Assembly (NCBI RefSeq): GCF_006159205.1
Contig: NZ_CP040812.1
Coordinates: 248,001-312,000, forward strand
Origin: Antarcticibacterium flavum
Lineage (GTDB): Bacteria > Bacteroidota > Bacteroidia > Flavobacteriales > Flavobacteriaceae
Direction: 5' to 3'
DNA: 64,000 nucleotides
In this document: positions 36,581-46,004 of the stretch, in pieces
Layout of the letters: every line of letters starts with the position of its first letter
How positions within the stretch are numbered: position 1 is the stretch's first letter
The notes under the pieces: model-generated
Seen by the model: the letters and a program-made list of their open reading frames with translations, nothing else
Databases searched by the model: none
Told to the model about the DNA's origin: nothing
Made by a program: the position numbers and the translations under genes

Positions 36581-36705
36581 AAAAGGGGACTATTTCTAAA
36601 GCATTCTCACGTCATTCACAATTTTATTAAAACTCCTGCTATGGAGAGAAAAAGTAAAATTCAGCTTGATGTAATTTGAAGAGTGTTTTTCGAATAGTCT
36701 CTTTT
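36581..36705. other. Long-range inverted repeat between convergent genes
   Basis: AAAAGGGGACTATT (36581-36594) is nearly complementary to AATAGTCTCTTTT (36693-36705) across about 98 bases. It may form a long stem between the MBL-like gene and the convergent membrane-protein gene. It could also be chance. Confidence 0.3.
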
Positions 36706-36714
36706 TTATTGATA

Positions 36715-37262
36715 TTACCTTTCGGTTTCCTGTTCCTCATTTTCATTATCTACCAGTGGATGGTCTGTTACCCGCAGGCCTACTATAAGGATCACATTGG
36801 CAATCGTGCCGTATAGCATGGTGATCACTGCTATAAACCCACCACCAATCACGGCGGCCATACCAAGACTTACGTAATAGATAGTAGAGAACCAGGCATT
36901 GGGAACTTCCCGGCTTTCGGTAATTGGTAAATTAAACAGCATAAAGGTGATAATGGCAACAATAATTAAAATGGTATCTGCTTTTGCAATTGCAAGTACG
37001 TGCCTGTAATGGGTTTTATTTATTTGGGATTCTGCTGCGCGGCTAAGGCTTAAAAGTGTAAGCATAAGTGCCAGAATTGTAGAGGCTCCAAGAATTACCG
37101 TATTGCACAACATATTGATTCCCGAGAGGGATGTAGTCAATAATTCGCGTGCCTGGTATCCCGATATCTCTCCAAGTACAAAAGTGCCTATAGCCATAAA
37201 AAGTGTAGAAACGACCCCGCCGGTAATAGCTCGTTTATAATGGTTTTGGTGGATGACTTCAT
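36715..37262 (-). pseudogene. DUF-type four-helix membrane protein with a probable 5' frameshift
   Basis: The clear frame runs from ATG 37197 to 36715 (160 residues, four hydrophobic segments, acidic tail DNENEEQETER). However, the frame stays open upstream of 37197 and encodes YKRAITGGVVSTLF, which completes the first membrane helix but lacks a start codon. An ATG at 37262 in the next frame would join it if one A were added to the run of four (T4 on the plus strand, 37244-37247). That would give MKSSTKNHYKRAITGG and a protein of about 182 residues. No domain is recognised. Confidence 0.6.
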
Positions 37263-37397
37263 TGGTTTATTTGCGGTTTTCTAATTTAATTACCCAATAA
37301 AAATAGGATTTTAAGCGGGGAGGAGAGTATAAGATATTGTTAAACACTCCGGCTAATCAATTTAAAAATTATAATTTAAAGCATAAAAGAACAAACT

Positions 37398-39434
37398 ATG
37401 CCAGCATTGAATGTTACTCAAAAATTAATTAAAGAACACCTTTTGGAAGGGGAAATGACCCCGGGAAAAGAAATAGGAATAAAAATAGACCAGGCTCTGC
37501 TACAGGATGCAACAGGAACACTTGTGCAACTTGAACTGGAGGCAATGAACCTTAAAAAAGCAAAGACAGAGGTTGCGGTGCAGTATGTGGATCACAACCT
37601 GCTGCAAACAGATTTTAAGAATGCAGATGATCACGCTTTCCTGCTCTCTGCTTCGCAAAAATTTGGCTTATGGTACAGCAGGCCGGGAAATGGGGTGAGC
37701 CATCCCGTGCATATGGAACGATTTGGAAAACCCGGAAAGACCATGGTGGGAAGTGACAGTCACACCCCCGCTGCAGGTTCTTTAGGAATGCTTGCAATTG
37801 GTACAGGAGGACTGGATGTGGCAGCCGCCATCGCAGGGCAACCTTATTTTGTGAAGATGCCTAAGGTGATGGGAGTAAAGCTAACCGGGAAATTACCCGC
37901 CTGGGTTAGCGCCAAGGATGTTATCCTGGAAATGCTTCGTAGATACGATGTAAAGGGAGGAGTAGGAAAGATAATTGAATATTACGGCGACGGCCTTGAT
38001 AATCTTAGCGCCATGGATCGCCACGTCATCGCAAATATGGGGGCAGAGCTGGGAGCTACCACTACTGTATTCCCAAGTGACGAGGAAACAAGAAGATTCC
38101 TGAAACAACAGGGCAGGGAAGAGGACTGGAGAGAGATCCTGCCGGACGAAGGCTGTGAATATGAAGAACACGATGAAATAGTGCTGGATGACCTGGTTCC
38201 ATTAATTGCGAAACCTACAAGTCCCGGGAATGTAGTTCCCGTGAGTGAAGTTGCAGGTAAGGAAATAAGCCAGGTGGTCATAGGCTCCTCTGCCAACCCC
38301 GGTTTGAGGGATTTTTGGATAGCCGGTGCAATTGTAAAGGGTAAAAGTGCACATAATAATGTTTCTTTTGATATCAATCCTACCTCCAGGCAAATTATTC
38401 AAAACATGATAGAGAATGGTGCCTTTGGAAACCTAATTACTGCCGGGGCAAGATATCACCAGTCCGGTTGTATGGGGTGTATAGGAATGGGACAGGCGCC
38501 CGCTTCCAATACCATAAGTTTACGAACCATGCCGCGTAATTTTCCAAGCCGTAGCGGGACAGAGGATGACCAGGTTTACCTGTGCAGCCCCGAGACCGCA
38601 GCAGCATCTGCACTTACAGGAAAGATCACAGATCCCCGGGACCTGGAGAAATTATACGATATGACATATCCTCAATTTGAGGAACCGGAATTACAGATCA
38701 TACATACAGATATGCTCGTTGCACCACCAGAAGATGGTTCACAGGTGACGCTAAAAAGAGGCCCAAATATCAAAACCCTGCCGGAAATAGAACCCCTGAA
38801 AGATAATTGTGAAGTTCCTGTACTCCTTAAAATGGGAGATAATATCTCTACAGATGAGATCCTGAGGGCAGGGGCAGAGGTATTGCCATTTAGAAGTAAT
38901 TTGCCGGAAATAAGTAAATTCTCATATTCTGTAATAGACAATACTTTTTATGACCGGGCTCAAAAAACAGAGCAGGAATATGGTGGCCATATTGTAGTTG
39001 CAAAGGATAATTATGCCCAGGGATCCAGCCGGGAACATGCGGCGCTGGCACCAAAATATTTAGGACAAATCGCGGTAATAGCCAATTCCTATGCCCGTAT
39101 CGCATGGCAAAACCTGGTGAACTTTGGGATCCTGCCACTGGAATTTATTGACATTAAGGATTTTGATAAGATAGAGCAGGGGGATATTGTAAAATTCTCC
39201 AATCTTAGGGAAGATGTGAAGAACAGGAAAAATATACGGGTCAAGATCGAAAAAAAGAACAGCCCCGGTACTACAGAGGTTATAGAAACTAAGCACTCTA
39301 TGAGCGACAGGCAAATTCAAATTTTACTCAAAGGTGGAATAATAAACGAATTTAAAGCAAGGCTTACCAATGAAGAAGTTGATGCGGTAAATAAGAATAC
39401 TGTTACCGATAATGAGAGAAGCCAGATCAAGTAG
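37398..39434 (+). CDS. Aconitate hydratase, Aquifex-type
   Basis: This 678-residue enzyme interconverts citrate and isocitrate. Motifs include DHNLLQTD, VGSDSHTPAAGSLGMLAIG, the [4Fe-4S] cysteines in SGCMGCIGMG, and the swivel-domain NYAQGSSREHAALAP. The size (about 660-680) and gene character fit the putative Aquifex-type aconitase family and not the 750-residue bacterial aconitases. A shared terminator separates it from hpf. Confidence 0.9.
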   Translation: MPALNVTQKLIKEHLLEGEMTPGKEIGIKIDQALLQDATGTLVQLELEAMNLKKAKTEVAVQYVDHNLLQTDFKNADDHAFLLSASQKFGLWYSRPGNGVSHPVHMERFGKPGKTMVGSDSHTPAAGSLGMLAIGTGGLDVAAAIAGQPYFVKMPKVMGVKLTGKLPAWVSAKDVILEMLRRYDVKGGVGKIIEYYGDGLDNLSAMDRHVIANMGAELGATTTVFPSDEETRRFLKQQGREEDWREILPDEGCEYEEHDEIVLDDLVPLIAKPTSPGNVVPVSEVAGKEISQVVIGSSANPGLRDFWIAGAIVKGKSAHNNVSFDINPTSRQIIQNMIENGAFGNLITAGARYHQSGCMGCIGMGQAPASNTISLRTMPRNFPSRSGTEDDQVYLCSPETAAASALTGKITDPRDLEKLYDMTYPQFEEPELQIIHTDMLVAPPEDGSQVTLKRGPNIKTLPEIEPLKDNCEVPVLLKMGDNISTDEILRAGAEVLPFRSNLPEISKFSYSVIDNTFYDRAQKTEQEYGGHIVVAKDNYAQGSSREHAALAPKYLGQIAVIANSYARIAWQNLVNFGILPLEFIDIKDFDKIEQGDIVKFSNLREDVKNRKNIRVKIEKKNSPGTTEVIETKHSMSDRQIQILLKGGIINEFKARLTNEEVDAVNKNTVTDNERSQIK

Positions 39435-39458
39435 GAATTAGCCATCTTTTACTTGACT

Positions 39459-39496
39459 AAAAAACCCTTCCCGGAAAATCCTGGAAGGGTTTTTTG
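39459..39496. terminator. Bidirectional terminator between aconitase and hpf
   Basis: AAAACCCTTCC (39461-39471) pairs with GGAAGGGTTTT (39483-39493) across 11 bases, with A and T tracts on the two sides. Confidence 0.85.
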
Positions 39497-39516
39497 CTAC
39501 CATATATAAAAGCAGG

Positions 39517-39816
39517 TTAATAAGCCTTCATTTGTCCTTTACGTTTCTCCAGCTGCTTCTCCAGGTCCTTAATAGTCTCTGCGGCCGCAGCTTCGAATGA
39601 TTCCTCATTGGACTCGGCAAACACAAGAGGGCCGGGACCACTTAAATTGATGTTGCATATATAACCTTTTGGTTCCTCGGGCTCGTGCTTCTTGAACTTC
39701 ACTTCAGCACTAATGAGCCAGTCGTATCGGTTTTCAAGTTTATCAAGTTTCTTTTGGGTAAATTCTTCTAGACTCTCGCTTCGGTCTAATTTTACATACT
39801 GAAATCTGGCATCCAT
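39517..39816 (-). CDS. hpf: Ribosome hibernation-promoting factor (short HPF/RaiA)
   Basis: This 99-residue protein starts MDARFQYVKLDRSESLEEFTQ and shows the S30AE fold pattern, with KKLDKLENRYDWLISAEVKFK and AAAAETIKDLEKQL. It binds the decoding centre of idle ribosomes. The short length means it lacks the dimerising C-terminal domain of long HPF. Confidence 0.88.
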   Translation of the reverse strand: MDARFQYVKLDRSESLEEFTQKKLDKLENRYDWLISAEVKFKKHEPEEPKGYICNINLSGPGPLVFAESNEESFEAAAAETIKDLEKQLEKRKGQMKAY

Positions 39817-40035
39817 ATATTTAAATTTTAATTCATCACAAATAAGGCAATTTGAGCTGAAGGCACAAAGTAATTAGGCCTTTCTTAGCTAAGTTTTAAG
39901 AATATTTTGAGGAAAAGTTTATGATGAAATTTCCCTTAAGCTGGTGCCTCAAGCTAATCTCCCAAAACCAACGGTATCTCACCAAATTTTCGTAATTTAA
40001 AATCATTAAATTTCTTTATCACAAGGTTAAACAAT

Positions 40036-40542
40036 ATGAGGGCAGCAGGAAAGATTTGTTATTTTTGGTTACTTGCCACGGCTGTATTGCTGTTTTTATC
40101 CTGCGGGAGCACAAATACACGCAATATAACCAACTACGATCAATTGCGGGAGGCGATCGACAATAAGGCATTTGAAATAGAACATATTTGGGCCTTGCCA
40201 ATGGGTGGCGGGATGATAGACCTTATAGGGAATCCTAATTACATAAGGGTTAAGAATGACAGCGTTGACATTTTTCTGCCATATTTTGGGGAAAGGTTTG
40301 GCGGTGGCGGATTCAATAACATAGAAGGCGGAATTGCATATAAAGGCCCCGCAAAGAATTTTAGTGTTACTGAAAGACAGAAACGCCAACTTGAAATAAG
40401 GTTCGATGGAAAACAGGACCAGGATCAACTGCGATTTGTTATTACAGTTTATCCTGATGGCAGTGCAAATACCAATGTTCAAACAACTCAAAGACAAACA
40501 ATCTCATATAGAGGTAATGTGAAGAGATTACCGGGAGAATGA
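40036..40542 (+). CDS. DUF4251 domain lipoprotein
   Basis: This 168-residue protein has a signal ending in a lipobox (LLFLSCGS). The mature part has FEIEHIWALPMGGG, a DVFLPYFG-like strand (IFLPYFGERFGGG) and a GGIAYKGPAKNF segment, all typical of DUF4251. Exported, function unknown. Repeats follow it. Confidence 0.82.
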   Translation: MRAAGKICYFWLLATAVLLFLSCGSTNTRNITNYDQLREAIDNKAFEIEHIWALPMGGGMIDLIGNPNYIRVKNDSVDIFLPYFGERFGGGGFNNIEGGIAYKGPAKNFSVTERQKRQLEIRFDGKQDQDQLRFVITVYPDGSANTNVQTTQRQTISYRGNVKRLPGE

Positions 40543-40564
40543 TTGAATAAGGAGTGGTAATGTA

Positions 40565-40706
40565 AGAAACAAGAGACAAGACCCAAGACCCAAGAGACAA
40601 GACCCAAGACCCAAGACCCAAGACCCAAGAGACTAGATGCTTTCTGGGATTACAGAATAGAGAGAAGAGATTAGAGAGAAGAGAATTGAGAGAAGAGAAT
40701 TGAGCG
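40565..40706. repeat. Short-period purine-rich tandem repeats
   Basis: About seven copies of AAGACCCAAG/AAGAGACAAG text (40565-40630) are followed by AGAGAAGAGAATTGAG copies (40658-40704). They are related to the array at 33 kb. There is no coding potential. Confidence 0.75.
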
Positions 40707-40791
40707 GGGGATATTATTGGAGGAGCTTTCTTTTTAATATAAATTCTATTTTACATAATATAAATTATAGGACAAATGTATATGTGGGTTC

Positions 40792-40825
40792 TTAAAGAGT
40801 GCCTGGAACGCTGCGCTACTGGAAT
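40792..40825. repeat. Interspersed repeat copy A
   Basis: TTAAAGAGTGCCTGGAACGC and the GCGCTACTGGAAT that follows closely match 63008-63040. The pair looks like diverged copies of one element, possibly longer than the aligned core. Confidence 0.5.
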
Positions 40826-40907
40826 CTGGAACATAGACAGAATCTTCTACACCGGTAAAGAAGGAAAATAAGGTTTTCCATCAGCGTTTTAAGTAGTTGT
40901 TAGTTGT

Positions 40908-41020
40908 TAGAGGGTTTGCTGTTTTCTGTTTGCTGTTTACCGTTTTTTGTTTGGAATTTAGAATTTGGTGCTTGGGATTTGTTTGTTGTTTGTTGTTTGG
41001 TGTTTGGTGTTTGATTTTTC
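40908..41020. repeat. T/G-rich repeat block, reverse orientation of the 33 kb array text
   Basis: TTTGCTGTTTTCTGTTTGC, then TTTACCGTTTTTTGTTTGG, and several TTGTTTGGTGTT units are present. The first parts are the complement of the AAACGGTAAACAGAAAAC units at 33 kb. The frame open over this block is low-complexity and not believed to be a gene. Confidence 0.65.
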
Positions 41021-41062
41021 AGGCGAGAATAATTCAGGGTTTTTTCGAGAATAATTTCTGTT

Positions 41063-41158
41063 TAACCACGGAGTTACTGGAGGTTAAAATGGAGTTTCAC
41101 GGAGTTTTTATATTAACTCTGTGTCCTCCATGCCTAACTCCGTGAAACTCCGTGGTTA
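41063..41158. repeat. CCACGGAG-type imperfect palindrome
   Basis: TAACCACGG (41063-41071) pairs with CCGTGGTTA (41150-41158). The inside holds further GGAGTTTCACGGAGTT and ACTCCGTGAAACTCCGTGG text. It resembles CCACGGAG/CCACAGAG repeat elements scattered in many unrelated bacteria. No gene is present. Confidence 0.75.
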
Positions 41159-41364
41159 GACTCCATTAGAATCGGGAAAATGAAATTCGTAATCATAGAG
41201 CACAATCAAAAAGATAACGGCTAATGACTTTTTTCTCACTACTCAATACTCAATTCTCAATACTATCCATAGGTTTTCCAAAAAATTCAATACTTTAGAG
41301 CTCCGGTTCACGCAATATCACTAGCAGAACCTTAAAAAACTGATTATAATTTAAATTTCCCATC

Positions 41365-42993
41365 ATGAAAAAATATCTCGCAGCCTCCCTCCTGGCCCTG
41401 GGCTTTAGTTGCAATTCCAATGAAAATAATAACAAAGACACTACTGCTGTGCAGGTAGACCAGGAAACCCTGGCGCGGCACATAGAGACTTTAGCTTCAG
41501 ATGATTTTATGGGCAGGATGCCTTTTACTGAAGGCGAGGAAAAAACAGTGAATTACCTGCAGGAGGAATTCTCAAAACTGGGAGTCTCCCCCGGGAATGG
41601 CGACAGTTATTTTCAGGAAGTTCCGCTGGTGGAGATCACCGGCACCCCTTCAGAAACTATGAAGATCTCCGGGCAGGGAACGGAGTTTGACCTGGAATTT
41701 TTTGAGGAGTTCGTTGCCCTCACCCTAAAACCCGAGGAAGAGGTAAGTCTGGAGAATAGCGAACTGGTGTTTGCCGGGTACGGAATTGTGGCACCGGAAT
41801 ACGGCTGGAATGATTATGAAGGCGTGGACTGGGAAGGAAAGACCGCAGTGGTGCTGGTGAACGACCCGGGATTTGCAACCGGCGACAGTACTCTATTCAA
41901 AGGTAATGAGATGACCTATTACGGCCGCTGGACCTATAAATATGAAGAAGCAGGAAGACAGGGTGCCGCCGGGGTGATCATCATCCACGAGACCGAACCC
42001 GCATCTTACGGCTGGAATGTGGTACAGTCCGGTTGGACCGGCGCGCAGCTAAACCTGGAAAGCGATGCCCCGGTGGCCGATGTGCAGGGCTGGGTAACCC
42101 GGGAAGCAGCAGAAAAACTTTTTGAAGCCTCCACCCTGGAGAATAAGAATTATAACGAGCTGGCATTAAGCGATGGTTTTAAGGCCACCCCAATGGGAAT
42201 AAATGCCAGTGTAAGTATCACCAATGAAATAGACCGCAATACCTCCAAAAATGTGATAGCCGTAGTGGAAGGATCTGAAAGAAAGGACGAGTATATCTTC
42301 TACACCGCCCACTGGGACCACCTGGGGATTGGTAGGCCCATTGAGGGGGATTCCATTTATAACGGGGCGGTGGATAACGCCTCTGGAACAGCGGCTTTGA
42401 TCGCTATTGCTGAAGCCTTTAAGAAAGGGGAACAGCCAAAGCGTTCCATTGCCTTTATCGCCGTGACAGCCGAGGAACAGGGGCTGCTGGGTTCTGCTTA
42501 TTATGCTGAAAATCCGATATTCCCTCCGGAAAAGACTGTTGCCGTGATCAACATAGATGCACTGCAAAGCCCCGGAAAGATGAAAGACCTTACCATCACC
42601 GGCTTCGGACATTCTGAAATGGATGAATATGCCAAAGAAGCTGCTGAAAAACAGGACCGTTACATCATCCCCGATCCTGAAGCAGAAAAAGGCTTCTTCT
42701 ACCGCAGCGACCATTTCAATTTCGCCAAAATAGGTATCCCAGCCCTCTACGCCTCCGGCTCCCACGAAGGTTTTGATATGAGCGCCGGGGAAGTAAAAGC
42801 GATGAACGACGAATACAGCGCCAACCGCTACCACCAGCCATCAGATGAATACGACCCTGAAACCACCGAGCTTAGTGGCGTACGCGAGGACCTGCAGTTG
42901 TTCTATGAGATAGGCTTAAAATTGGCCAATGAGGATTACTTTCCTAAGTGGTATGAAGGGAGTGAGTTTAAGGCTGCGAGGGAGAAAAATTAA
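41365..42993 (+). CDS. M28-family zinc aminopeptidase lipoprotein
   Basis: This 542-residue protein has a lipoprotein signal (lipobox GFSCNS). A PA domain (about 130-255, ELVFAGYGIVAPEYGWNDYEG) is inserted before the M28 catalytic core (about 290-530). Zinc ligands are visible in TAHWDHLG, VDNASGTAA, VTAEEQGLLGS, NIDAL and the final YHQPSDEY. It should hydrolyse N-terminal residues at the cell envelope. It lies alone between repeat-rich spacers and the small membrane protein at 43042. Confidence 0.92.
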   Translation: MKKYLAASLLALGFSCNSNENNNKDTTAVQVDQETLARHIETLASDDFMGRMPFTEGEEKTVNYLQEEFSKLGVSPGNGDSYFQEVPLVEITGTPSETMKISGQGTEFDLEFFEEFVALTLKPEEEVSLENSELVFAGYGIVAPEYGWNDYEGVDWEGKTAVVLVNDPGFATGDSTLFKGNEMTYYGRWTYKYEEAGRQGAAGVIIIHETEPASYGWNVVQSGWTGAQLNLESDAPVADVQGWVTREAAEKLFEASTLENKNYNELALSDGFKATPMGINASVSITNEIDRNTSKNVIAVVEGSERKDEYIFYTAHWDHLGIGRPIEGDSIYNGAVDNASGTAALIAIAEAFKKGEQPKRSIAFIAVTAEEQGLLGSAYYAENPIFPPEKTVAVINIDALQSPGKMKDLTITGFGHSEMDEYAKEAAEKQDRYIIPDPEAEKGFFYRSDHFNFAKIGIPALYASGSHEGFDMSAGEVKAMNDEYSANRYHQPSDEYDPETTELSGVREDLQLFYEIGLKLANEDYFPKWYEGSEFKAAREKN

Positions 42994-43041
42994 TTGTAAT
43001 TTTATGTGAAGTGAATAATCTTTTGGAAATGATCTTTAAGA

Positions 43042-43440
43042 ATGTTAAAAATCCCCTATTCCAACCAAAGGTTAAATTCCCATATTAAACAGGCGATATA
43101 CTTTATTGCAATCGGAGTAATTCTATTGATCATTTTTGCCGTATATAACGGGGCGGGTGAAATGTATGGAAGTTCTGCCGGTGCAGGCCTCATTGCGGGC
43201 GGTGTGTTTACTTTTGGAGTTTATCTTTTTGAAAGGCAAAAGAAATACATCACCATAAACAACGACAGCCTGATAAAAAACAAATTGTTTCCTGAAAAGG
43301 TGAGCCTGGATAACGTGCTTCAGATTAAAAAATACGCCGGAGACATTATTCTTAAAACGGAAAAAGATGAATTCGTGATCGACACACAAATTATTGATTC
43401 CGAATATACAGAGGTGCTGGAAAGGGAATTGAAATTATAG
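43042..43440 (+). CDS. Hypothetical two-helix membrane protein with PH-like C-terminus
   Basis: This 132-residue protein has two adjacent hydrophobic segments (about 18-36 and 48-65). A soluble tail follows that looks like a bacterial PH-like fold (KYITINNDSLIKNKLFPEKVSLDNV). No known family member is certain. It starts 48 bases after the peptidase gene on the same strand, so co-transcription is possible. Confidence 0.6.
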   Translation: MLKIPYSNQRLNSHIKQAIYFIAIGVILLIIFAVYNGAGEMYGSSAGAGLIAGGVFTFGVYLFERQKKYITINNDSLIKNKLFPEKVSLDNVLQIKKYAGDIILKTEKDEFVIDTQIIDSEYTEVLERELKL

Positions 43441-43605
43441 GATTTCACGGAATTTAGCGGATATCCTGGAGCAGGGATTCCGCGGATTTTAGCGGATTAC
43501 GCGAAGGTAGTACCGGGAGGCATTGAGTGGTCCCCTCCTCGCCTATTCCTTTTTTCTAACCCATTAGACCCTGAAACCGATTCAGGGTAACGGTGGCGAG
43601 AATTC
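43441..43605. repeat. Interspersed repeat text (CGGATTTTAGCGGAT and CCATTAGACCCTGAA elements)
   Basis: The first part (43441-43505) contains two copies of GCGGAT/TTTAGCGGAT text. The second (43556-43603, CTAACCCATTAGACCCTGAA) matches 45798-45845 over about 48 bases with several substitutions. No gene is found. Confidence 0.6.
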
Positions 43606-43741
43606 CTTTAAATATATCATCACGTCATGCTGGACTTGTTTCAGCATCTAGCGCCTTATACTGAGAATTATCCTCACACTGCACCTAATTTACAGTACGT
43701 GCAGGTTCAAAGTCAAAATTCCTGCATTCAGTACCATTCAT

Positions 43742-43893
43742 TTGTCCCGTAGGGACTATATACAGGTAGAAAAATTTATCCAGAGCCAGACCTGTGCCTT
43801 TAGGTACAGCATATAAACCAGGTATCCATATGCCGTACCTAAAGGCACGGGGTTTTTTACCATGCTACCCATATGTAGTCCCTAACGGGACAA
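43742..43893. repeat. 152 bp nested palindrome of the TGTCCCGTAGGGACTA type
   Basis: The outer arms TTGTCCCGTAGGGACTA and TAGTCCCTAACGGGACAA enclose a perfect 14-base inner inverted repeat (43794-43807 with 43835-43848). The whole can fold into a long cruciform or structured RNA. Similar text is widespread in Bacteroidetes intergenic DNA, as I recall. No gene in it. Confidence 0.75.
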
Positions 43894-44028
43894 TTTTATT
43901 TTTCGTTATTATTAGGTGATTGAAGGCATTGGAACCTAAATATACGCCTCAGCCAGCCTGTCAATAGGTTTTTAAAATTATTAATGTATCTTCATTTCCC
44001 ACTTTATCAACCAATTCATTTTCATCAA

Positions 44029-45321
44029 ATGTTCTTCATCAAAAGATATAAATCTGCAATTATGTTAATCTTAATTATATCGGCATTACAAACATCAGCT
44101 CAACAGGCTGAAGATCTTCATCAAAGAGTGCAACAACATTCAGAAGCCATTTTTAATGATCTGGTAGAAGTGCGCAGAGACCTTCATAGGTATCCGGAGG
44201 TTTCGGGAAAGGAGGAAAAAACTTCAGCAAAAGTAGCCGATTACCTGAAAGACCTGGGACTGGAGGTACATACAAATATAGGAGGCTATGGCGTGGTGGG
44301 GATCCTACAGGGGGGAAAACCCGGGAAAAGGATCGCCTGGCGGGCAGATATGGATGCGATGCCTTCAGAAGAACCCGATGTAGTGGATTTTGCTTCAGAA
44401 ATTGAAGGCGTAAGACATATTTGCGGCCACGATGTACATACCGCCGTTGGGCTTGGAATAGCCAATGTGCTGTCACAACTAAAGCAGGAGTTGCAGGGAA
44501 CGGTTTATTTTATCTTTCAGCCTTCAGAAGAAAACTATGAGGGAGCAAAGGCTATGATCAATAATGGGTTATTCAAAAAGATAGATCCACAGGAAATCTA
44601 TGGGCTGCATATAAGCCCATGGCCGGCGGGAACTGTGGCAACCAAGTCAGGATCTGTTTATTCTCATTTAAATAGCCTGAAGATCACCTTTAAAAATGAA
44701 GGTAAGAAGGATGCCTTAATTGAAGATATTAAAGAAATGGTTTCAGGCTTTCAGAATGTAGAGGCAGATAGTAAGTTCTGGGATTTCAGAAACCTGGAAG
44801 ATCCGGAGGCCGGCCTGGAAAGCCCTGCAACGGTTTTTACAAATTTCCTTACCGTAAGCGAAAACTTCAATATAAGAGAATCGGCTGAAAATATTACGAT
44901 GAGCACTTTGATCAATACCAGTGATAAGAAATTGATGGATTCACTACCCGGCAAAGTGAGACAGAAAATTTTGGAATCCCCATACTCCTCACTCCTTGAG
45001 GAGGTGGTATATACTTATGAAAAAATTACAGTCAATAACGATGAGGAACTAACCTTTAAGACCCTGGAATTACTTGCGGATATCTATGGAAAAGAAAGTG
45101 TGGTGCCGGTTTATGGGGTGGTTCCCCAGGGTCGTGGCGATGATTTTGCCTATTTTCAACAAGAGGTGCCGGGCGTGTATTATTTTTTGGGTGGTGCAAA
45201 TTATGAGTCCGGAGTAATCTCCATGCCGCATGCTCCCGATTTTAATGTGGATGAGGAGAGCATCAAATTTGGAGTGGAATTCTTTTCTTCTGTTCTTGTT
45301 GACCGATTGATTTTACGATAA
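44029..45321 (+). CDS. M20-family amidohydrolase, exported
   Basis: This 430-residue protein has a signal peptide (IMLILIISALQTSAQ). The M20D amidohydrolase core keeps RRDLHRYPEVSGKE, RADMDAMPSEE, HICGHDVHTAVGLG and QPSEENYEGAKAM, the dinuclear metal site. Relatives hydrolyse N-acyl amino acids or hippurate. The start at 44029 is chosen because it directly precedes the signal peptide; the frame is open 45 bases further upstream. Confidence 0.88.
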   Translation: MFFIKRYKSAIMLILIISALQTSAQQAEDLHQRVQQHSEAIFNDLVEVRRDLHRYPEVSGKEEKTSAKVADYLKDLGLEVHTNIGGYGVVGILQGGKPGKRIAWRADMDAMPSEEPDVVDFASEIEGVRHICGHDVHTAVGLGIANVLSQLKQELQGTVYFIFQPSEENYEGAKAMINNGLFKKIDPQEIYGLHISPWPAGTVATKSGSVYSHLNSLKITFKNEGKKDALIEDIKEMVSGFQNVEADSKFWDFRNLEDPEAGLESPATVFTNFLTVSENFNIRESAENITMSTLINTSDKKLMDSLPGKVRQKILESPYSSLLEEVVYTYEKITVNNDEELTFKTLELLADIYGKESVVPVYGVVPQGRGDDFAYFQQEVPGVYYFLGGANYESGVISMPHAPDFNVDEESIKFGVEFFSSVLVDRLILR

Positions 45322-45373
45322 CAACCCACCGAGAAAATAGTACTCTCCTACCCCAGTGATACATCCCCCAAAA

Positions 45374-45754
45374 ATGCTAAGATTTCATCCCGTTTATTTC
45401 CTTCTCACCATACTTTTCCTCACAATTGAGATCATCATTGCAGTTTATGTAAATGACAGGATCATCCGGCCTTATTTAGGTGATATGCTTGTGGTCATTC
45501 TAATTTATTGCTTTGTAAGGACTTTTCTCAGGATGGGGGTTAATTCAGCAATCCTCCTGGTACTCGGTATAGCCTTTGTTGTAGAGGTATTGCAATATTT
45601 CAATTTGATTAAATTCCTGGAATTCCAAGATTCAGCCCTTGCAAAGACCATCCTGGGAAATACATTTTCCTATGAAGATCTGGGGATGTATCTTCTTGGG
45701 GGATTTGTTATTTGGGGTACTGAAATGTTTCATCGAAAAAGGAGATTTGTATAA
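45374..45754 (+). CDS. DUF2809 small membrane protein
   Basis: This 126-residue protein has four hydrophobic segments, with DMLVVILIYCFVRTFL, VVEVLQYFNL and LGMYLLGG motifs typical of DUF2809. Function unknown. The in-frame GTG at 45356 is an alternative start. Confidence 0.8.
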   Translation: MLRFHPVYFLLTILFLTIEIIIAVYVNDRIIRPYLGDMLVVILIYCFVRTFLRMGVNSAILLVLGIAFVVEVLQYFNLIKFLEFQDSALAKTILGNTFSYEDLGMYLLGGFVIWGTEMFHRKRRFV

Positions 45755-45797
45755 AGATTATATTTCTGAAGGATTCCAGGGTTTTTAAGGGAAGGGA

Positions 45798-45938
45798 CTA
45801 ACCCATTAGACCCCGAACCAAGTCCAGGGTGACCATAGCAAGAAGCTTAATTCTCAATTCTCAATTCTCACTACTCAATTCTCACTACTCAATTCTCACT
45901 ACTCAATTCTCACTACTCACTACTCACTACTCACTACT
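45798..45938. repeat. Repeat element and CTCAATTCTCACTA tandem array
   Basis: CTAACCCATTAGACCCCGAA (45798 onward) is a second copy of the element at 43556. It is followed by roughly ten tandem units of TCTCAATTCTCACTACTCA text to 45938. Related text is at 41238-41266. No gene is present. Confidence 0.75.
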
Positions 45939-45978
45939 TTTTTTCACCCTTCCACGTCAAACCAAAGAAAAACTTTAT

Positions 45979-46003
45979 TAACTTTGAAACTCAAAGTACT
46001 TTC
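45979..46003 (+). promoter_or_regulatory. Promoter with overlapping operator palindrome (site 1)
   Basis: The -7 box TAACTTTG (45979-45986) is overlapped by the palindrome CTTTGAAACTCAAAG (45982-45996) followed by TACTTTC. An almost identical palindrome precedes the next transcription unit at 46954. This suggests that the winged-helix protein encoded between the two sites binds both. Confidence 0.6.
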
Positions 46004-46004
46004 T

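Noticed and set aside
40897..41145. 82-residue plus-strand open frame rich in Cys, Phe and Leu
   Set aside because: It runs through TTGTTTGGTGTT repeats and the CCACGGAG palindrome, so it is low-complexity and not a gene.
45849..45938. Possible CRISPR array in the CTCAATTCTCACTA repeats
   Set aside because: Units are directly tandem and very short, without unique spacers, and no cas gene is nearby.
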